From the NCBI RefSeq assembly GCF_037975245.1, contig NC_092578.1, positions 13,190,321 through 13,254,320 of the forward strand: a stretch of 64,000 bases of DNA, read 5' to 3'. How positions within the stretch are numbered: the first letter of the stretch is position 1; every line of letters starts with the position of its first letter. The stretch comes from Apostichopus japonicus (Eukaryota > Echinodermata > Holothuroidea > Aspidochirotida > Stichopodidae). The translations under genes and the position numbers were made by a program. Positions 1-12,456 of the stretch are shown one piece after another. Below the pieces are notes generated by a model that was not told the origin of the DNA, made no database searches, and saw only the letters and a program-made list of their open reading frames with translations.

Positions 1-808
1 TTACCCCAAAATAGGGTAAATGTAAATCCCGCATGTGGACACAAAGTATGGGTATTTATAACCACATTTAGATGTGCATTTACCCTTTATTGTGTCGCTA
101 TGCAGGATTTACATTTACCCACTATTTGGTTTCTTTTACACAATTTAGGTGTGAATTTACCCATTATTGTGTTGCTATGCAGGATTTACATTTACCCACT
201 ATTTGGTTACTTTTACACAATTTATTTGTAAGTTTACCCTTTATTGTGTTGCTATGCAGGATTTACATTTACCCACTATTTGGTTACTTTAACACAATTT
301 AGGTGTGAATTTACCCATATTTGTGTTGCTATGCAGGATTTACATTTACCCACTATTTGGTTACTTTAACACAATTTAGGTGTGAATTTACCCATATTTG
401 TGTTGCTATGCAGGATTTACATTTACCCACTATTTGGTTACTTTAACACAATTTAGGTGTCGATTTACCCATATTTGTGTTGCTATGCAGGATTTACATT
501 TACCCACTATTTGGTTACTTTAACACAACTTAGGTGTGAATTTGCCCATATTTGTGTTGCTATGCAGGATTTACATTTACCCACTATTTGGTTACTTTGA
601 CACAATTTAGGTGTGAATTTACCCATATTTGTGTTGCTATGCAGGATTTACATTTACCCACTATTTGGTTACTTTAACACAACTTAGGTGTCAATTTACC
701 ATTATTTGAGTTGCTAAGCAAGACTCACATTTACCCACTATTTGGTTACTTTTAAACAATATAGGTGTAAATTTATGACTTAGTTGTGTTGATGTGTGGG
801 ATTATTCC
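1..808. repeat. 77-bp tandem repeat array (satellite)
   Basis: The motif GCTATGCAGGATTTACATTT (with small changes) recurs at 97, 174, 251, 328, 405, 482, 559, 636 and 713, exactly 77 bp apart, giving nine units and a decayed tenth near 787. Each unit contains two TTTACCC blocks and a TTTGGTTAC block. The first 40 bases carry the same core in inverted orientation, so the left edge is a head-to-head junction. The array may continue beyond the window. Short open frames across it are products of the repeat and not genes. Confidence 0.93.
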
Positions 809-2949
809 ATTAGATCTTTTGGTACTATTATGCTTAAGATGTACAACTACCTCTTTGATGCTGCTGCACATAATTTACAATTATATTAAAGGTATTCTGT
901 ATTGGCCCAAAATTATAGCATGCTATAATCGCTAGATGTTTTCAAAGAATACTTTCCTGGAGGTCACTACCCTCCAATGGTTCACAGACATTCTACATTG
1001 AGCACACAAGATGACTGAATGTCTCAGTGAGAAAAATTTCCTCAAGAGTGGTAATAAAAACAGTTCAGAATTTTAAGCAAAGATGACCATATTTGGCCAA
1101 CACAGCATACCTTCATTGGGCTACATAACACAATGCAATTTAATTGTGCAGATTCTTGAATTAATATAATGGGTAAGAATGTTAAATTAGGAGAAAACTA
1201 GAAACTTCAAACATGAATACTACACTGCATAAACGTGATATGAATAATCAATGCAATAGCATGTTTATATCAATCTAGGAATATTCATGCATAATGTACA
1301 ATATGGTGAAGCAACACTTAAAGTTGGTAACATATGTGTATACTAGTAAAACCTTGACTAAAAAATGTTACATTTACTAATGTATGATCACATTTTCTCA
1401 ACAATTGGAAACTGCCACAACCCATTACTAGGCATGTCAGGTATTAAACCATGTAACAATTTTCATTTACATCGATGAATACATTTGTAAAATTAAGGTG
1501 TGCCAATCTTTTAACATTAACATAAATCTCTATTGACCACAAATATTACTTTCAGGTTGTCTGTTATGATTATGCTGTATCACTGTCACCTTAAAAATCT
1601 GGTATCACTCAAAAAGTGCATTACTTTGGCATAACATTGGTAAAAAAGACCATAACTCCCACTTTTATAAAATGGCTCAGCAAAAAATTGAGAAACTTGG
1701 AGAATATTGGGATAAACAATAATAACTTACTAATAAAAACAATTTGTATGTAAACAACTAACTTTGCAAATCAATGCAGGTACATCAACATGCTTTTGTT
1801 TATGATCAAACCCATCAGTTCTCACTGACCATGAATGTTGCATCAACACAATAAAGGTTTACATGATAAGACCTGTATGTTACTAAGTTGTAAATTAATA
1901 ACTCTAAAACATACCTTAACTCTAATGTATGATTAATTATACAGTTCTTAGTGCTTTAACATTTCATGTTGATTTATCTTGAATACAACAGTACACTCAA
2001 AAAGTTGCATTAGAGTGGTGCATGTTTATGTGCACCACCCCCACCCCACCAACCAAATTTTGTTGTGACAGAACAAGCCACAATATATGGAACTTTCTTG
2101 TCACTGATCTAATTGTTCCAGCAATTGTCTCCATGATTTTATTTATATGTGCATCAAGCATTACAAAGATTATCGATAACAACTTCCTGGTCTTGGTATA
2201 AATTGACAAAAACAAAATCAAATCGAGCAAAGATACGGTGATGCTTAAGTTTAGGCCTATGATTGTGAATGATCACCATTAACCATCTGTGTTGAGTGTA
2301 ACCGAGGCTAACTGAGGAAGACTAGCATACAATTAGTCTACACTAAGCTTGCTTCAACTAGGCTGAACGTTAAACCTTAATCACTATACCCCTCTATGTT
2401 TATTGTAGACCCCACAATTTATCACAAAATATTACTGTACACAATTTGCTATTCTTAATGCTCATCAATCTTGGTTTGAATGTATAAAAAATTTACTGGC
2501 TTAGATAATTTGCTTAATATCAACTAATTGCTGTTTGGCCTTCTTATTACACCCAGTTCTAATTGTATTAACAGCTTATTATTGACTTTACTATATGACA
2601 CCTTTTATAAAGTTGCATTAGTGTTCCAACTAAATTTTCGCCCCCAACTTTGCTCTTCGTCATAACAAGGCATGTCACAGCACTTCAAACTTGTAGTTGC
2701 CCCTGATCTCACTGTTTCACCAATATTGTAATGTTTAGTATTATATATCATTTAAGTGTACTAAGAATTACCCAAATTATCATTTTACACATTATTTGTC
2801 TTGTAAAATTGTGCTAACAAACTAAATCCCTGAAAACAACACTATGCAAATCCAGCAAACAATCTGAAAAACATAACTAACAATAATTCTGGGTCAACAA
2901 ATAACAGAAAAACAATAGAACTTGAAGAAAAGTCACAAAATGAAATAAA
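809..2949. other. Non-coding stretch downstream of the SAMD3-like gene
   Basis: AT-rich sequence with stops in all frames and no repeat or gene that I can recognise. It would hold the 3' UTR of the minus-strand gene that ends at 2950. I found no canonical AATAAA on that strand close to the stop. Confidence 0.5.
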
Positions 2950-5900
2950 TCATGCTTGAAGTTTTGCAATTAATGAAATGATCTTTTGAGGCAATTTCCC
3001 CTTGTCTTTGCATTGCAGCAGAACATTTTGCAGAAATGTCAGTGTTCCTTTTACTTTGCCGTTATACTGTATGTTGAAAACATAATATGTTGCCAGCAGG
3101 ATTAGAACTGCCTCAGGGAAAGATGCTGCAGTACTGCATTTTTCGTTTTCTGCAATGATTGTTATGTTTGATGGGTCCAGCGGATCCCCAGTGTATGTTA
3201 TGACCGGTGTGCTGATTTCAACATCCGAGCTAACCTATCAAACAATGAAATAAATAGGATGATTAATTCCTGATAACACATTTTCAAAGGTAATCCAGCT
3301 TCTTCAGAATCACATACACTAAACTTGCATTTGATAATATTACTTGGGAGCTGATTTGAATAAGCATCATTTCTAGCTATAAATGAATATTGCGAATGTT
3401 TCTATAACTCAGGGTATATATAAACCAGAATGTCAAATAACTTAGTGATTCCTTGCCATTATGAAGCAACATTAGATGGCATATTTTCCAACTTCCACCG
3501 TGCTGACCTGATATCACCAGAAGTGCCATTGGCCTTAGAGTATCGAATAATAGGTGCCTATATAAGAAGATTGAATTTGAAACCAACTATCATTTCTTCA
3601 GCGATCAACTTTATTAAGACTTGGCTCTAATTGAAGACAAGTGAACTGTGACCTCCATACAAAACATTCGGGATTTGCTACTTACCAAATGCTACCTAAA
3701 TTCAATTCATGATATGTGGTGGTAATTAAAGGGTTCAGGTTTTCATGTTTGTTGATCTCAAATGACCTCTGACCACAATCAAAAACAGGAAGAACCACCT
3801 ACTCACCAAGGGTTACCTTGTGTTATCTTTTAATTCAAAGAAAAAATAGGGATCATCTGCTCACCAGGGCTATCTACATATTACTCTTGAAGTGCAAACC
3901 ATCTTTCACTTCTTGAGGTATAGTGTTTACAAACCGAGGCCTCACACACACCCCGATCAGCATTGCATAGATTTCTTTGGCCTTAGAAGGGTTATCGACA
4001 TATTACTCTTTACATCTTTTGCAAGTTTACAAATAATACACCAACTAATGAAAGGGTTATTAAAATGGGAAGCTTACATCATCATCACTGTTTATAAACA
4101 GAAAGTTGCGATCTTCTTTCAGGAAGCCAGGTAGTATCCAGAGAGCTGCGGTCCATGTAGCATCTGTAGCAGAAATAAACACTGAAGTTATTGTCTTCAT
4201 TCAGTGTAAATGAATGTAAAATGTAACACAACAGTAAAAAATTTCATGCTGATTTCCTGAAAATAACATAATGATTTAGTAAGTTGATGTAGTGTATCAA
4301 TGCAGTTTTATCTCTGCACTCTTAAAAATAACTACATTGAAGTGTTCCTTAATTAATGTTTTATTGCAGGATTCAGTAAACCATCTAATTCATCCAATGA
4401 CGACACTGTTGCTACTTTGCCTCATATGGTCACAACTTGTCTCCTTGCTCAGATTATCCTGTATATATGAAACAGGATTGGCCACATTTTTCTTCATTAT
4501 CTTGAAAGACCTTGGATTTTTTTTTAAGTTTTCAAACATCTGCCATCAGTTTAACTAATTTATATTTTAAGAAGCTGACAAAATGCTTGTCTCAATTGAA
4601 ACTGTTAAGACATATCTCCTAGTCTACATAATAGTAAACTTTTTTATTATTTTTGGTAATTAACTCAGCACTTTGAGATGTTAACTTACCCCTTTTGTCT
4701 TTTTCTGTCAATTGCTGAATAAAGTTGTTGTATTCAACAAGGAATCGAAGAGTGCCCTTTGAGTGATTTGTGTTGTAGGTGATGATCTTTGCTGCAATGT
4801 CATCAAGATTTTTGTAGAACATCTCCGACACTGCATCCCAACTGATGATGGCTGAAAAATCTTCTATGATCTATGAATTAAGGTAATAAAAAGGATGATA
4901 ATGACATTGTATTAATAAATAACTTTCAAACAGGAACTTTCAGCCAAGTATTCGTGTTAGATCATTAAGTCAGTAAAAGAATCTTGTTTTGGCAGTTATT
5001 CATGATTTTCTTCAGTCAAACCTCTATTTTAGTAGAAATTCTAAACATTCAAATACTCTTACATATCATCCATGGTATTTAGATTCACCTACTTTTTTGA
5101 AAATCCCTGTCAAAGCTAACAATGTGTTTCTTCCATGGTAAATAAAACAGCTATGATAAGCTCACTTGGCAGGTTAATTTGTGGCAAAATGCACTCATGA
5201 CCCTTTTCCTTGAACTTTGTCTACCTCAAATGATTCTTGAACTAAAAAAGGTAGGAATCATCTACTAACCAAATGCAATCAACATTCTAAGGGATTTTTA
5301 AGAAGCCAGTAACTGACAATTTTAACACTTATTGCACTGTGTTTCATGAATATCAGCTATGATTCAAGGAAGCTTCCCTTCCTGAGAAATCCTGAGAGCA
5401 AGCTATGCAGCATGAACACAAGTTCATTCACCCTTACATACACAAGCCTTAACATTGGCTTATGATTTCGTCAAACCAACAATTTCCAGTGTAGAACATT
5501 ATAATCATAAGTCTTAATAATTAGGAATCATATGTTTGAAATTACCTGTTCTGCACAAAATAGAGTAGGAAATTTGCCTCTGATTTCTGCTATTGGTGGT
5601 TTCTCCTCAAGTACAAGTCTCCTTCTCTCTCCAAATGTCAGTGCCATTAATGACTTAATTTTGTTCTTGTCTTGTTTTTTCTTTGTTGATTCCTTTTGTA
5701 GTTCCTTAATGTGCAGTTTGATAGTCTCCTCTGTTTCACCCTCAGGTAGAGTCCAATCAGCTCCGTCTTTTCGTTCTCCCTCGTCAGTTGTTGCATGTGT
5801 AGATGTCTTCCTCTTCTTCACAACTACATCCCTCGTCATGTGTCTCCTCTCATTTCTGAACTTATCTTTGAGTGCATTTTTCAATGCATCCTACAAAACC

Positions 5901-8900
5901 AAGATACGAATGAATGAATGGAAGCTGCAGTATGATGAGATAATCTGATATCAATGTTACATATTCTGTTAAAATACCTTTCTTCAGTCTGGACTTGTAA
6001 TTTAAAGAGCTATGAAATTGTGATGAACACTTGAACACAAAGTATATTGTAATTTTGTTACAAGGTCTTAAAAACAGCTGAACAATTCAAATCAAACTTC
6101 AACACTATTGTTAGGTATAAAACTCGGCAACCTCACAATGTAATTTATGCACATGTTTCATCATGTCACCTCACCCATTTTAAAGAGTAGACACCTTGAT
6201 CTTACAAGCATGCACATCTGGACATTCATGTCAGATGCATGCACAATGTGTACTGGTTCATGCATCTTCTCAGGTAGGCCAGTAAATTATATGAATATGT
6301 ATGTATACATATATGTCACAGGAGGGGGCTAATGTGCAAACATCTGCATGTATACAAGACCCCAGACTACAATATCCCCCCCTCCCCCACCCACCCTGTG
6401 CTGCAGCAGTTCAACCCTTGCATCCACCCAGTTAAGTTCCCTCAAACTGAAAAGTACTTTTACAAACCAACAGCAAAATTAATCTATAGTGGATGTAAGA
6501 TTTTGCCCTTGAAATGGCAGGAGAAACAATCTAGTTTTGAATGCCCCATCATTTGATGTCTTTATTAAAAAGATCCAGCTGTACATAGTTCTTCACTAGC
6601 ACCAGCTACTGGATATAAAAATGGCTTTTGACAATTAAGCAAATACAGTGAAAATAGTCTCCTGTCTACCTGAAAAGCACCAATTTGACTGATACCATTA
6701 GTAGTGGTAGTTTTGTACAAAGTAGTCGAAATTACACAATCTAGTCAGGTGCTTTTTATATGTACATATACGCCCACCTTCTAGATAATAAATGAAGAGC
6801 TTAATCATATACTTACATAAGGCTCACAGAATGGTAATTTGATTGCCAAGTTTGGAAAGGACTTTATGACTGCTTTAGCTGCTGTATTGTATTGATCTGT
6901 AGTAGGATACCTACAAAAAAGAATATCACTTTATAGTTGATTCACATACAGGGTTAGTGCCAGCTGTAAAATTTAGGAGGGGGGGGGGGCAATTACCCAC
7001 TTAACCAACTCTTTTGGGGGGGTTTAGTATATTGGGGGAGCCTTTTTAAAATGTGGAGTGAAAGGAAAAGATGGTACTGTCTGGGGCTCCAAAAGCTCCA
7101 GTTTTTAACCTTCATATCAGCAGGACAGGGCTTGGTTGGGTGAGACTCATACAGGCCCAATGATCTCCCATAATAGAAATTTCTTATGTTACGGGATACT
7201 GCGGACCATCTCTATAGTGGTCTCTTGTATCATTCTTGAAGATATATTGTCTAAATTGTTTTGTTTTTACTATGTAATTCTTAATTCCTTGTTTTAGTCT
7301 GATGTTGATCTGGGATTGAAATAAACCTTACACACACAAACACCAAAAATTACATTTTTAAAATAATATCAACAACTTATTTTGCAACTTAATAATAACA
7401 GTGAAAAGTTCACCCATTTACCCACTAACCATCAAGTCCTGCTTGTACTAAGTACCTTACCTAGCACCCCCATTCCCCCCAGACAGGCTGAGTCAGCTAA
7501 AAGGCTATGATTTTATATTTGAGGTCGCTGTCTGAGCTTGTTTGTTTTGGTAATGTGGATATCCCCATCTGAAGTTAAAATATCAACAGAACTTTAACAA
7601 AGTTGTAACCACATCATTCCAAGGTTCCACAATATTAAAATCTGTAGGTTATTGACACATGACGTCTTTATATGCAAAAAATCAAATGCGAAAATACAGG
7701 CTTCCAAAGGTGTTATTGTTCCAGGTTAAATAACACCACAATTTCAAAGATGGCATACTTACACATTGACATATTTCAAAGCTAGTAATTCTGAGATGTT
7801 GAAAAGTCAAGATTCCAAAGACTTGTGCATTATGCATGCGTATGACATTTGAAGGCAAAAATTTACACTGGTTTAGCATTAGTGATTGAAAAGACAAAAT
7901 ATTAATATTCAAATAGGGAAAGGTACTTACACAGTAAACAAACAAATTTTGTCAAATGTAGCTTGGATTACAGCAGATTTAATTCTGTTGCTGACAGGTC
8001 CCCCTTTTAATAGTTCTACCAAGATGTCTCTCCTAACATCATCTTGATGCAGCTCAAACTTGTTTGGCCATGGCAAGAACTTTTCTTCTTCATGAAAACT
8101 ATCAAGCATGCAAAAAGGGTAAACAAAACTTTATTAGCAAAATGTATAGAATTAGCACTTTCAATAAAGTGACCCTAAACAAATTTTACATGAACAATAC
8201 AGATTATACTTTGACACAGGTTGAACAGCTTGATTTTCACTACTTCAGCTGTAAGTTGTTGAACATGCATGTCAGTACTTAGCAAAATGTGACTTCATAT
8301 TAAATGGCCTCTTCAAATAAGGGGCTTTGTACTGAACTTCTTTAGGGAATGTGTGGGACTTACTGTTAACCAACCAAGTTCCACCAACCCCCCACCCCCA
8401 TACCCTAATATATTGTAGTGATAGCTTAAAGAGAAAATGCAGTCACCCTGATTTGAATTAGTATACTGTAGTATAATATTTCTATTATGGCTCTTCCTAC
8501 TCATGTGACAATGTTTTTGTTACTGAATTGTTGAATTCATGCACCATAACTCTTAGATTTGTCTTTTATATGCAATATTTATGTTCTAAAATGCCATAAA
8601 ATATAATTGTAAGGTCAGCACCAGAAATTTGCAAGGTTTAGCTGATATTGCAAATTAGTTTGGGGCAACTGCTTATTCCCTTAAATAAGCTCTTTTTTGC
8701 TTCTGTCAAGGTAGGATAATAATTCAAACATGAAATGTTACATGTCTTACCTGTCTGAAACATCTCTGGTACAAGGTACATCTCTTTCATTTCCAGCCAA
8801 TATAATGGTGTCATCTGAACTTGAAGAGCTTGTAAATGAACTGGCACTGAGGCATGCAACTGACAAAGGAAAGGAGTGTCCAAAATATGTATTATAAATT

Positions 8901-9729
8901 ATTTTTCTAATTTGCAAAACCCCAGGATGTAAAGATTAAATATGTGTTGCTCATAAGTACAAGAAACAAAATAACTGGATTTGCATTGCAATTTGCTACT
9001 TACTATTAAATCTTCAACTGCTAACCAATTTGATATTGATTAGCACTTTCATTAGACAGTAATGCTTTTTGATTGATATTGCAAACTGTAAACTGTTACA
9101 ATGAAAATTTGAAGTAGTATTCAACTTTGGCATACCAATTTGTCCCTTGCAGAATACCTTCAGACTGTGATAATTTCTTATCTTAAAGCTTCCCTGAAAT
9201 TTCAAATATGAATACTATAGTGACTTCCTCCTGTCAAATATCCCAAAACTTTCCACTACTGTAGGGGGAAAGCCATGAGGAGAGGTTATGACAATGTACA
9301 TACATTCATACAAGAATGTTTTATGTGCATATATTATCCTTGGAACTACCCAAGTACCAATAAGTTCCAAATGGGGTTCACACATCATATTATGCCAATA
9401 AGGCTCCTTCATGAAATGGTAATAAACATGCTGCTGATAGGCAAATTTTTCTGGACAACAATCTTTTTGCAATCGTGTACAAGAAGCATTTATACTTACC
9501 TTCATCTCTTTCACCAATCACATTCAGTTTAACTGCTTTATCTTCCATCTGCTCTTCTTCTATATCACCGTCAATGTCCACCCAGTCGTCAAAGTCTTTA
9601 TCAAAGACCTGAAGCCAAAATTTCTTTATCCCAAATTGAGATTTGATTTCTGGTTCTACATCACTTGCACTACATAAGAAAACCCTTTTTCTGGATCCAT
9701 AAGTTACATGGTACCGTTTAAGTGCTTCA
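2950..9729 (-). CDS. SAMD3-like protein with N-terminal PB1-like domain, 8 coding exons
   Basis: Proposed exons, in order of transcription: 9729-9500, 8859-8751, 8098-7931, 6910-6817, 5890-5546, 4870-4690, 4163-4078, 3234-2950. Every exon has AG/GT borders and all seven junction phases agree, giving 499 codons including the TGA stop. The first exon shown starts inside a codon, so a short upstream exon with the ATG is missing. Exon 1 encodes a PB1/ubiquitin-like fold with an acidic FDKDFDDWVDID stretch. Exon 2 is a Ser/Asp-rich linker. Exons 3-4 carry the family signature PWP...YPTTDQYN...FPNL. Exon 5 has a basic KKRK patch and the ERRRLVLEEKPP block. Exons 6-8 hold the conserved tail (AALWILPGFL; YYVFNIQY; LTFLQNVLL). 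This order is typical of the large animal family often named 'sterile alpha motif domain-containing protein 3-like'; I see no SAM domain here. Biochemical function is unknown. Confidence 0.82.
5546..5890 (-). CDS. Largest exon (exon 5) of the SAMD3-like gene
   Basis: 115 codons between acceptor TTTTGTAG/GATG and donor AACAG/GTAAT, in phase 0 at both ends. It starts with DALKNALKDKF, the typical block after the YPT...Y motif in this family. A basic, possibly nuclear-localising patch (VVKKRK) follows, then an acidic linker and a charged helix, then FGERRRLVLEEKPPIAEI followed by FPTLF, the most recognisable block of SAMD3-like proteins. Confidence 0.82.
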
Positions 9730-9837
9730 CTGAAGACACAAATATATAGAAACTAAAAAGTTGTTTCTTCTAACCTTTGAAGTTCAAAGTAACAATGATA
9801 AGGAATGAGATGCTCTATTTTAAGTATTAATGTTTCT

Positions 9838-12456
9838 CTAAACAAAGTACTTAAGTGTTACCATTCTCTGATTTTGATTTGTGTAAATTGATAAGGGTAA
9901 ATGACAAGCAAAATCTTCATAAGCAAATATGACCCATTTTTGTTGAAAACACAATACATAGCTATGGAAATGTTGACTGTAACCAATAGTGCGCAAAACC
10001 ATCAAAACAAAATACACTTTACCACCTTTGATAAAGATTGCATCTATTTTGCCAAATTCATGCAACCTATTTTCTCTTGCCTCTAGAACCATGCAACAAC
10101 CTTTTGCATACAATGAACTGTGTAATTCAACAAAAGCTAATGTATGCACTTCTTCAATGCTTGGAAATTGACTTTTCAAAGCTCTCTGAATCCCATCACA
10201 AAACTGATGTAACTTTTGAATGTCCCCTCCTGAGTTGGATGTCATTTTGTCATCCAAAAAATTCTGACCAGCTCCATAATAGCACATAAGTAATTGATGA
10301 CGCCTTGCCAATGTCTTACACAAATTCCGCCTGTTTTTCTGCCTATTGGCAATTTCTTTGAAATATGCATGTTTAGCTTCAAACCTCATTGTCCAGCAGT
10401 GAACAAGAGGTCCATATTTCAATATTGAACGAGGGTAATGCAATAAGTAATGACTTTTGGGTTTAATTCTATCTTCAGGAAAGAGCTCTTTCAGAGCAAC
10501 CAGAAATCCATGCACCAAATATTCCAAGTATGCAACCATTTCACATGGTATAGAGGGAGCAAATGTAATTTCACAAATATACATAAGTGACAAAAATAGT
10601 TCCCAGTATTCATTTCCCTCTAGAATTGAGCTTCCTATGATTAAAGGCAATAATCTCATCAGGCACCATGTTTGAGATGCTGTTTGTTTGATTTTGAAAC
10701 TTCCCAGGTTAGCAGTGGTATTGCAAGTTGGTTTGCTTTTCTGATCACTTTTTCCAAAGGGAAAAAGTTTCAAAGCACTGTTAAAAGATTCCAAAGTGAA
10801 AAAGCCATCCTGAATAAATGTTGTCACAACCTTCGTCATTAATTCTGGAACAAGTCCTTCGAGCAAATCATGAGCTGGATCAGGTGGTAGACAACTGATT
10901 ACATCAAAGTATTGCAAATCTGACAAAACAGATTTAGAAGCTACTCCATAAACATGCCTAAGACCTTGATTTTCCATAACTAACTGCACCTGATGTTTGT
11001 GACCAACACTTGTTCTTTCGATTAAACTGGATGAATCAAAATGATCTTGAATGTCATTACTACTTGCCATGCAAAATCTACATATTCTACCAGCATGAAA
11101 ATGTTGCTGAAAGCCTCCTAACTGATGTGCTGCCAAGTTATCCATGGAAACCAAACTAATGCAACCCTTGAATGTAAACTCCTCCTGGTTTAAAGTTGTT
11201 ATTGTCACCCCCTTACTTTCTAAGACTTTAACATCCTCAAGAAGCGGTTTGAGCACTTTCCCAAAGCCATACTGTTTTATTAATCTTGTACAGCAGAGGC
11301 AAACAAGCTGAATTGATGACAATTTTGACCGAAACTTTGGGGATAAATTTCCAAGAACAAAATAAAATGCAGCAACTTTGTAGCTGTTAGCTTTATTTCT
11401 AAGTGGGTTCACCACACCAAAATCATCATAATAAAAATGAACTTGGAGTGCATGTGGCTCCAAAGAGAATAGGGGATGATTTTGAAATGCTTCACCATCA
11501 CAGTAATCCTCATATCGCTTGTCCCCATGTCTAGAACGGGACTTCAGAACTTCTGCTAAAATATCATCATGACTTAAAAGACTTTTTAGAGTATCAAGCA
11601 ATGGTACATAAATGAATGTATCATCTTTCCCACAGGTGGAACCTAGCACATGTTCAACTGGCTCAACTAAACCAAAATGCTCCTTATAAAAAGCTGTCTG
11701 TTTATAGTCTGAGGCCAACTTTTCAAAGATGTTATTTTTCTTTTCAAACTTTTCATCGATAAAGTTAAAGATATCAGGATTTTTAGCCACTGTGAAACCA
11801 GAAGCTGAAAGTTTTTCTTTGATCTCTGTGCTATCATCCCTTGAACTGTTATAGATGAGTTCAGATAGCTCTAATATTATGCTATTTGTAACAGTAAGTG
11901 GTAGTTTATGCTTCTCTTTCATGCCTAAGATGAAAAGAGCAAAGTCTCTTTCCGTGGATCTTTCACCGATTTCTCTGATGTGTGATCCATCACCCAGAGC
12001 AGCAGCATCGATAGCACTTATTCCAGTTGATTCTGCAAGACTATTTTTATGCGAATTATGAGTCACATCATCAACTTCTAAACCAATGTTTTCCGTCACT
12101 AGACTTGTGCCTACTTCAGTATCCTCATGCCCACCAGAGTTACTGTCATGCCTTATGTTAACATCGAACACTCTTTTATGAAATTTCCGCAGATGGGAAT
12201 AAAACGTGCTGAACACCCGATATTTTCTTTCACAACCATCTATTCCACATCTTATGGAGAAGTTGGGTTCAATACTATGTGAGAATCTTATGTGATGTAA
12301 CAACTTTTTGAAAGTAATGGTCCTGAAAGTGTTACATATTGAACAACTTTGCATCTGCAAGGATGCCATAAGGCCTAATCTAACAAAACCTTGGCTAGGC
12401 TTTATTAGGATGGCTTGGCATAAGTACTGGACAAACCTCACAGCATTAATGCACAC
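9838..12456 (-). CDS. C2H2 zinc-finger, transposase-like protein (872 aa, intronless)
   Basis: A single open frame of 873 codons, by far the longest in the window. Two C2H2-type fingers lie at the N-terminus: C38-C41-H55-H60 and C70-C75-H88-H93, the second in the form CGIDGCERKY typical of this family. The core resembles cut-and-paste transposases of the RNase-H-like type: a possible first acidic site in SMDNLAAHQLGG (about 438), a CRFC zinc-knuckle-like motif (about 460), LPPDPAHDLLEG (about 525) and WTMRFEAKHAYFK (about 688). The end (MVTLKYFV) fits the usual C-terminus of this family, widespread in fish, cnidarian and echinoderm genomes as uncharacterised proteins. The true start may be Met30 or Met35, since TTGCAG just before Met35 could be a splice acceptor. 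The frame is intact, so the gene is recently active or under selection. Whether it still transposes or is domesticated cannot be told. Confidence 0.88.
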   Translation of the reverse strand: MCINAVRFVQYLCQAILIKPSQGFVRLGLMASLQMQSCSICNTFRTITFKKLLHHIRFSHSIEPNFSIRCGIDGCERKYRVFSTFYSHLRKFHKRVFDVNIRHDSNSGGHEDTEVGTSLVTENIGLEVDDVTHNSHKNSLAESTGISAIDAAALGDGSHIREIGERSTERDFALFILGMKEKHKLPLTVTNSIILELSELIYNSSRDDSTEIKEKLSASGFTVAKNPDIFNFIDEKFEKKNNIFEKLASDYKQTAFYKEHFGLVEPVEHVLGSTCGKDDTFIYVPLLDTLKSLLSHDDILAEVLKSRSRHGDKRYEDYCDGEAFQNHPLFSLEPHALQVHFYYDDFGVVNPLRNKANSYKVAAFYFVLGNLSPKFRSKLSSIQLVCLCCTRLIKQYGFGKVLKPLLEDVKVLESKGVTITTLNQEEFTFKGCISLVSMDNLAAHQLGGFQQHFHAGRICRFCMASSNDIQDHFDSSSLIERTSVGHKHQVQLVMENQGLRHVYGVASKSVLSDLQYFDVISCLPPDPAHDLLEGLVPELMTKVVTTFIQDGFFTLESFNSALKLFPFGKSDQKSKPTCNTTANLGSFKIKQTASQTWCLMRLLPLIIGSSILEGNEYWELFLSLMYICEITFAPSIPCEMVAYLEYLVHGFLVALKELFPEDRIKPKSHYLLHYPRSILKYGPLVHCWTMRFEAKHAYFKEIANRQKNRRNLCKTLARRHQLLMCYYGAGQNFLDDKMTSNSGGDIQKLHQFCDGIQRALKSQFPSIEEVHTLAFVELHSSLYAKGCCMVLEARENRLHEFGKIDAIFIKGGKVYFVLMVLRTIGYSQHFHSYVLCFQQKWVIFAYEDFACHLPLSIYTNQNQRMVTLKYFV

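Noticed and set aside
1-808. CRISPR array
   Set aside because: The 77-bp unit repeats as a whole with no unique spacers, and the genome is eukaryotic.
5532-5948. 138-codon plus-strand frame
   Set aside because: It is the antisense shadow of exon 5 of the SAMD3-like gene.
7140-7345. Retrotransposon 3' end (GGGATTGAAATAAAC followed by CA-rich tail)
   Set aside because: Only the tail is suggestive. No coding remnant or boundary was found.
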